Assembly: GCF_900100175.1 (NCBI RefSeq)
Contig: NZ_FNEM01000010.1
Coordinates: 1 to 64,000, forward strand
Reading direction: 5' to 3'
Length of the DNA stretch: 64,000 nt
Source of the DNA: Ferrimonas sediminum
GTDB taxonomy: Bacteria > Pseudomonadota > Gammaproteobacteria > Enterobacterales > Shewanellaceae
Below are positions 61,541 through 64,000 of this stretch, one piece after another. A model generated the notes under the pieces. It searched no databases. It had not been told where the DNA came from and saw nothing but the letters and a program-made list of their open reading frames with translations. The position numbers and the translations under genes were made by a program. How positions within the stretch are numbered: the first letter of the stretch is position 1; the number at the start of each line of letters is the position of its first letter.

Positions 61541-62302
61541 TTACCTCAGCTTGCGCTCACTGCGAACCACCTCCCAGGCGGCCTGAATGTCCTGACTCTT
61601 CTGCCGGGCCAGAGTCATCATCTCCTCCGGCAGACCCTGGCTGGCCAGCTTATCCGGATGATGTTGTGCCATCTGCTTGCGGTAGGCGCGCTTGATCTGG
61701 CGATCGTCATCGTCGGCACTGACCCCCAGCAGACGGTAGGCGTCATCCAGGCTCGGTCCCTGTGAACCACTGGCCCGATAGTGGTGCTCCCCTTGCCACA
61801 TCGACAGCATCTGCTCCAGCTCCTGGGGTGAAAACCCTAGCTGGCGGGCGATCTCCATCAGGATGGCGCGCTCCTTGTCGTCAATGCTGCCGTCGGACAG
61901 GGCGATCTGAATCTGAATCTCAAGAAACATCCGCGCCAGATCCCGGCGAAACGCCATCACCAGCTTCAGCTGCTTGAGCCGCTCCTGCAGCGGGTAATCG
62001 GCGGCCTTGCCTTCCCGAAACGCGGCCTGTGCCTCACGACGGGCGTCTCCGGACAGCCGCAGCTGGTCCATCACCGCCGAGGCCAGGGCGATGTCCGCCG
62101 AGGTCACCTGCCCCGACGCCTTGGCCACGTGCCCCATCACCGCAAAGGTGGTGTGGAAAAACAGGTTCTGGCGCGGGCCCGAGGTGGGCGTACGCCGCTT
62201 GTCCACCAGAATGTGTCCTAGCCAGGCACCAAAAATCATTCCGGCAATGCGGCCAAAAAAGAACCCCAGCAAACCGCCGAATACCTTACCCCAAATCTGC
62301 AT
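61541..62302 (-). CDS. djlA: membrane-anchored co-chaperone DjlA
   Basis: The 253-residue DnaJ-like protein has an N-terminal membrane helix (GKVFGGLLGFFFGRIAGMIFGAWLGHIL), a TerB-like central domain (FHTTFAVMGHVAKASGQVTSADIALA...LSDGSIDDKERAILMEIARQLGF) and a C-terminal J domain (DAYRLLGVSADDDDRQIKRAYRKQMAQHHPDKL with the HPD motif). It stimulates DnaK at the membrane. Its start overlaps the end of murU by 17 bases. Confidence 0.95.
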   Translation of the reverse strand: MQIWGKVFGGLLGFFFGRIAGMIFGAWLGHILVDKRRTPTSGPRQNLFFHTTFAVMGHVAKASGQVTSADIALASAVMDQLRLSGDARREAQAAFREGKAADYPLQERLKQLKLVMAFRRDLARMFLEIQIQIALSDGSIDDKERAILMEIARQLGFSPQELEQMLSMWQGEHHYRASGSQGPSLDDAYRLLGVSADDDDRQIKRAYRKQMAQHHPDKLASQGLPEEMMTLARQKSQDIQAAWEVVRSERKLR

Positions 62303-62957
62303 CTAAACCCTGCTCCAACTGTTGTAACCGCTGTGGCGTGCCTACGTCACACCACCGCCCTGAATAGATCGTCCCGCTGATGCGCTGTTGTTTCATCGCC
62401 CGGCGCAGCAAGGGCGCCAGGCCAAAGCGGCCGGGCTGGCATCCGGCAAACAGCGCCGGCCGGTACAGGCCGATGCCGGAGAAGGTCAGCCGTGGCTGCC
62501 CCTGATCGCTGACCCGCCCCGCCTGCAGCACAAAATCGCCGTCGGGATTGTGAGTCGGATTGGGCACCAACCACAGGTGGCCCAGATCCGCCTCGGCCAG
62601 CGTCGGCAGCCCATCGAACTCAAGCTCACAGTAGACGTCGCCGTTGACCACCAGAAACGGTGCCGAGCCCAGCCAGCCCAACGCTTTCAAGATACCGCCG
62701 CCGGTTTCCAGCGCCTGCTGTTCATGCTGGTAGGTAATGTTCAGCCCCCAGCGCGCGCCGTTACCCAGTTGCTCGGGAAACTGCTGCCCCAGCCAGGCGG
62801 TGTTGATCAGCACCTCGCGGATGCCGGCCGCCGCCAGTCGTCGCAGGTGGTATTCAATCAGCGGCGTCTGCGCCAGTGGCAGCAGCGGCTTGGGGGTGGT
62901 GTCGGTCAACGGCCGCATCCGTTCGCCGCGGCCGGCCGCCAGAATCATCGCTTTCAC
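62286..62957 (-). CDS. murU: N-acetylmuramate-1-phosphate uridylyltransferase MurU
   Basis: The 223-residue nucleotidyltransferase has the family signature KAMILAAGRGERMRPLTDTTPKPLLPL at the start, NGDVYCE and a late SGTIYSGRWCDVGTPQRL. With AmgK it recycles MurNAc to UDP-MurNAc, bypassing de novo synthesis. GTG 62957 is chosen because it forms a GTGA overlap with the amgK stop and matches the family start; the longer open frame is rejected. It overlaps djlA downstream. Confidence 0.92.
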   Translation of the reverse strand: MKAMILAAGRGERMRPLTDTTPKPLLPLAQTPLIEYHLRRLAAAGIREVLINTAWLGQQFPEQLGNGARWGLNITYQHEQQALETGGGILKALGWLGSAPFLVVNGDVYCELEFDGLPTLAEADLGHLWLVPNPTHNPDGDFVLQAGRVSDQGQPRLTFSGIGLYRPALFAGCQPGRFGLAPLLRRAMKQQRISGTIYSGRWCDVGTPQRLQQLEQGLDADLG

Positions 62958-63949
62958 GCCTGCGCCTCCAGTTGATGGCGCCACTGACGGGCCAGCACCG
63001 CCAGGGGTCGGGTGTCGTCGTAGCGGTCGGCAGCCTCGATGACGTAATCCAGCACCCGCGGCAGATCCGCCAGGTAACCGGGTTTGCCGTCGCGATGGCA
63101 CAGACGGGCAAAAATCCCCAACACCTTCAGGTGCCGCTGCAGGCCGGTCAGATCATACCAACGCTGAAACTGCTGCCGATCGGCGCCGTTGAGCCAACCC
63201 AGCGCCGACAACCGCCGATAGTGGCTGTCCAGCAGCGGCGTCAACTGTTCCGGCGTCCAGCGGACGTAACAGTCTTTCAGTAGCGATACCGGGTCATAGG
63301 TCACCGGCCCCAGCACCGCGCCCTGATAGTCGATGATCGCCAGTTGCTGATCCACCACCATCAGGTTGCGGCAGTGGTAGTCCCGATGCACCCCTACCTG
63401 AGGCTGCGACAGGGCGTTGTCCACCAGCAGGTCGCACAGCGACGGCCACAGGGCATCGAACTCGCGGCACTGCTCCTGATCCAGGTGAACCTTGAGGAAC
63501 CACTGTGGCAGCAACGACAACTCCTGCCGCAACAGCGTCTCGTCATAGGCCGGCAGCGGACCGGTTTCGGTGGCGGTGATGGCGCCAATCTTCGGCAGCA
63601 GCGACAGCGCCTGCTGGTACCAGTGCGCCAGGGTCGAGGCCGACAGCCGCCGCTGCAGGTGTTCATCTCCGAGATCGCTCTGACACATAAAGCCCAGCTT
63701 AAGATCCGAATGCACTATCTCTGGAGCAGGCAAACCGGCCTGGTGATAGGCCCGGGTCATGGCCACAAATGGCGCACTGTTTTCCTTATCCGGCGGCGCA
63801 TCCACCGCGATGTAACTGTGACCCTGGTGGGAAAAGCGGAAATAACGCCGGTAACTGGCGTCTCCGAAGATCAGAACCAAATCCTGAATCGATGGACTAA
63901 AGCATTGATTAAGCCAGCCTTGCAGCTGATCTCGACGGCTATCTTGCAT
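62954..63949 (-). CDS. amgK: anomeric MurNAc/GlcNAc kinase AmgK
   Basis: The 331-residue aminoglycoside-phosphotransferase-fold kinase makes MurNAc-1-phosphate for MurU. The catalytic loop VHRDYHCRNLMV and metal-binding IIDYQGAVLGPVTYDPVSLL are clear, with an N-terminal FGDASYRRYFR loop. It is first gene of amgK-murU(-djlA), with a GTGA overlap to murU. AAGGGG precedes the start. The last 50 bases of the window are its promoter region, probably divergent from an outer-membrane-assembly gene beyond the edge (inference). Confidence 0.93.
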   Translation of the reverse strand: MQDSRRDQLQGWLNQCFSPSIQDLVLIFGDASYRRYFRFSHQGHSYIAVDAPPDKENSAPFVAMTRAYHQAGLPAPEIVHSDLKLGFMCQSDLGDEHLQRRLSASTLAHWYQQALSLLPKIGAITATETGPLPAYDETLLRQELSLLPQWFLKVHLDQEQCREFDALWPSLCDLLVDNALSQPQVGVHRDYHCRNLMVVDQQLAIIDYQGAVLGPVTYDPVSLLKDCYVRWTPEQLTPLLDSHYRRLSALGWLNGADRQQFQRWYDLTGLQRHLKVLGIFARLCHRDGKPGYLADLPRVLDYVIEAADRYDDTRPLAVLARQWRHQLEAQA

Positions 63950-64000
63950 CTCTGCCCCTTGAATAGCCCAAAGTTAAAAATTGCTTTATCATACGTCTTT

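Noticed and set aside
1-64000. CRISPR arrays, tRNA genes and insertion sequences
   Set aside because: No regularly spaced repeats, no tRNA-like cloverleaf segments with CCA-type ends, and no transposase genes were recognised by eye.

Overview
The window is chromosomal DNA of a gammaproteobacterium. The evidence is an rrn leader of the enterobacterial/Shewanella type, the dusB-fis pair, and udp, rnb, rapA, djlA, rraB and maoP. Genes such as amgK-murU, the two-gene yiaV/yiaW-like pair, and a Wolinella-type fumarate reductase under an FNR/CRP-like control region suggest an Alteromonadales/Aeromonadales relative (Ferrimonas- or Shewanella-like). The genus is inference. The core regions look GC-rich; parts of the island are visibly AT-richer.

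Left core (1-9786). It begins with the 5' end of a 16S rRNA gene (minus strand) with tandem promoters P1/P2 and boxA. Then come udp, a small winged-helix protein, a yiaV/yiaW-like membrane pair, maoP, an frdCAB quinol:fumarate reductase operon, prmA and the dusB-fis operon. A near-perfect FNR box and a perfect CRP palindrome lie between frdC and prmA.

Genomic island (about 9772-37696). A 27-bp direct repeat lies over the end of fis and again beside a P4-type tyrosine integrase, so about 27.9 kb has integrated into the 3' end of fis without damaging it. Just inside each end is a matching pair of ATGTACCC-type repeats, probably integrase arm sites. The cargo runs left to right: four small genes (an AlpA-like regulator, a protein with a duplicated domain, two unknowns); a sigma-54 activator with an RtcR/CARF-like sensor domain; a type I restriction-modification system (hsdRMS); a complete type I Zorya system (zorABCD); a possible new module (small protein, DUF3696-type AAA ATPase, PLD-like protein); a NERD-UvrD helicase; an RmuC-family protein; and the integrase.

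The most interesting result is regulatory. Correctly spaced -24/-12 (sigma-54) promoters lie directly before hsdR, before zorA and before the small-protein/ATPase operon, and the only activator gene in sight is the CARF-type sigma-54 activator next to hsdR. I infer an inducible defence island: a nucleotide- or RNA-end-sensing enhancer-binding protein may switch on restriction, Zorya and the third module together.

Right core (37697-64000). The original fis terminator is followed by an S4 RNA-binding protein, a RraB-like RNase E inhibitor, a DEAD-box helicase, a LysO-like exporter, tpm, a Cys-rich protein, a Ser/Thr-kinase-like protein, mgtE, a DUF3530 protein, rapA, a PIN-PhoH protein, a large hybrid histidine kinase with a ybaN-like gene, a 44-residue DUF3149 protein, a ybaN remnant, rnb, a 2-hydroxyacid dehydrogenase, several small exported or membrane proteins, djlA and the murU-amgK peptidoglycan recycling pair.
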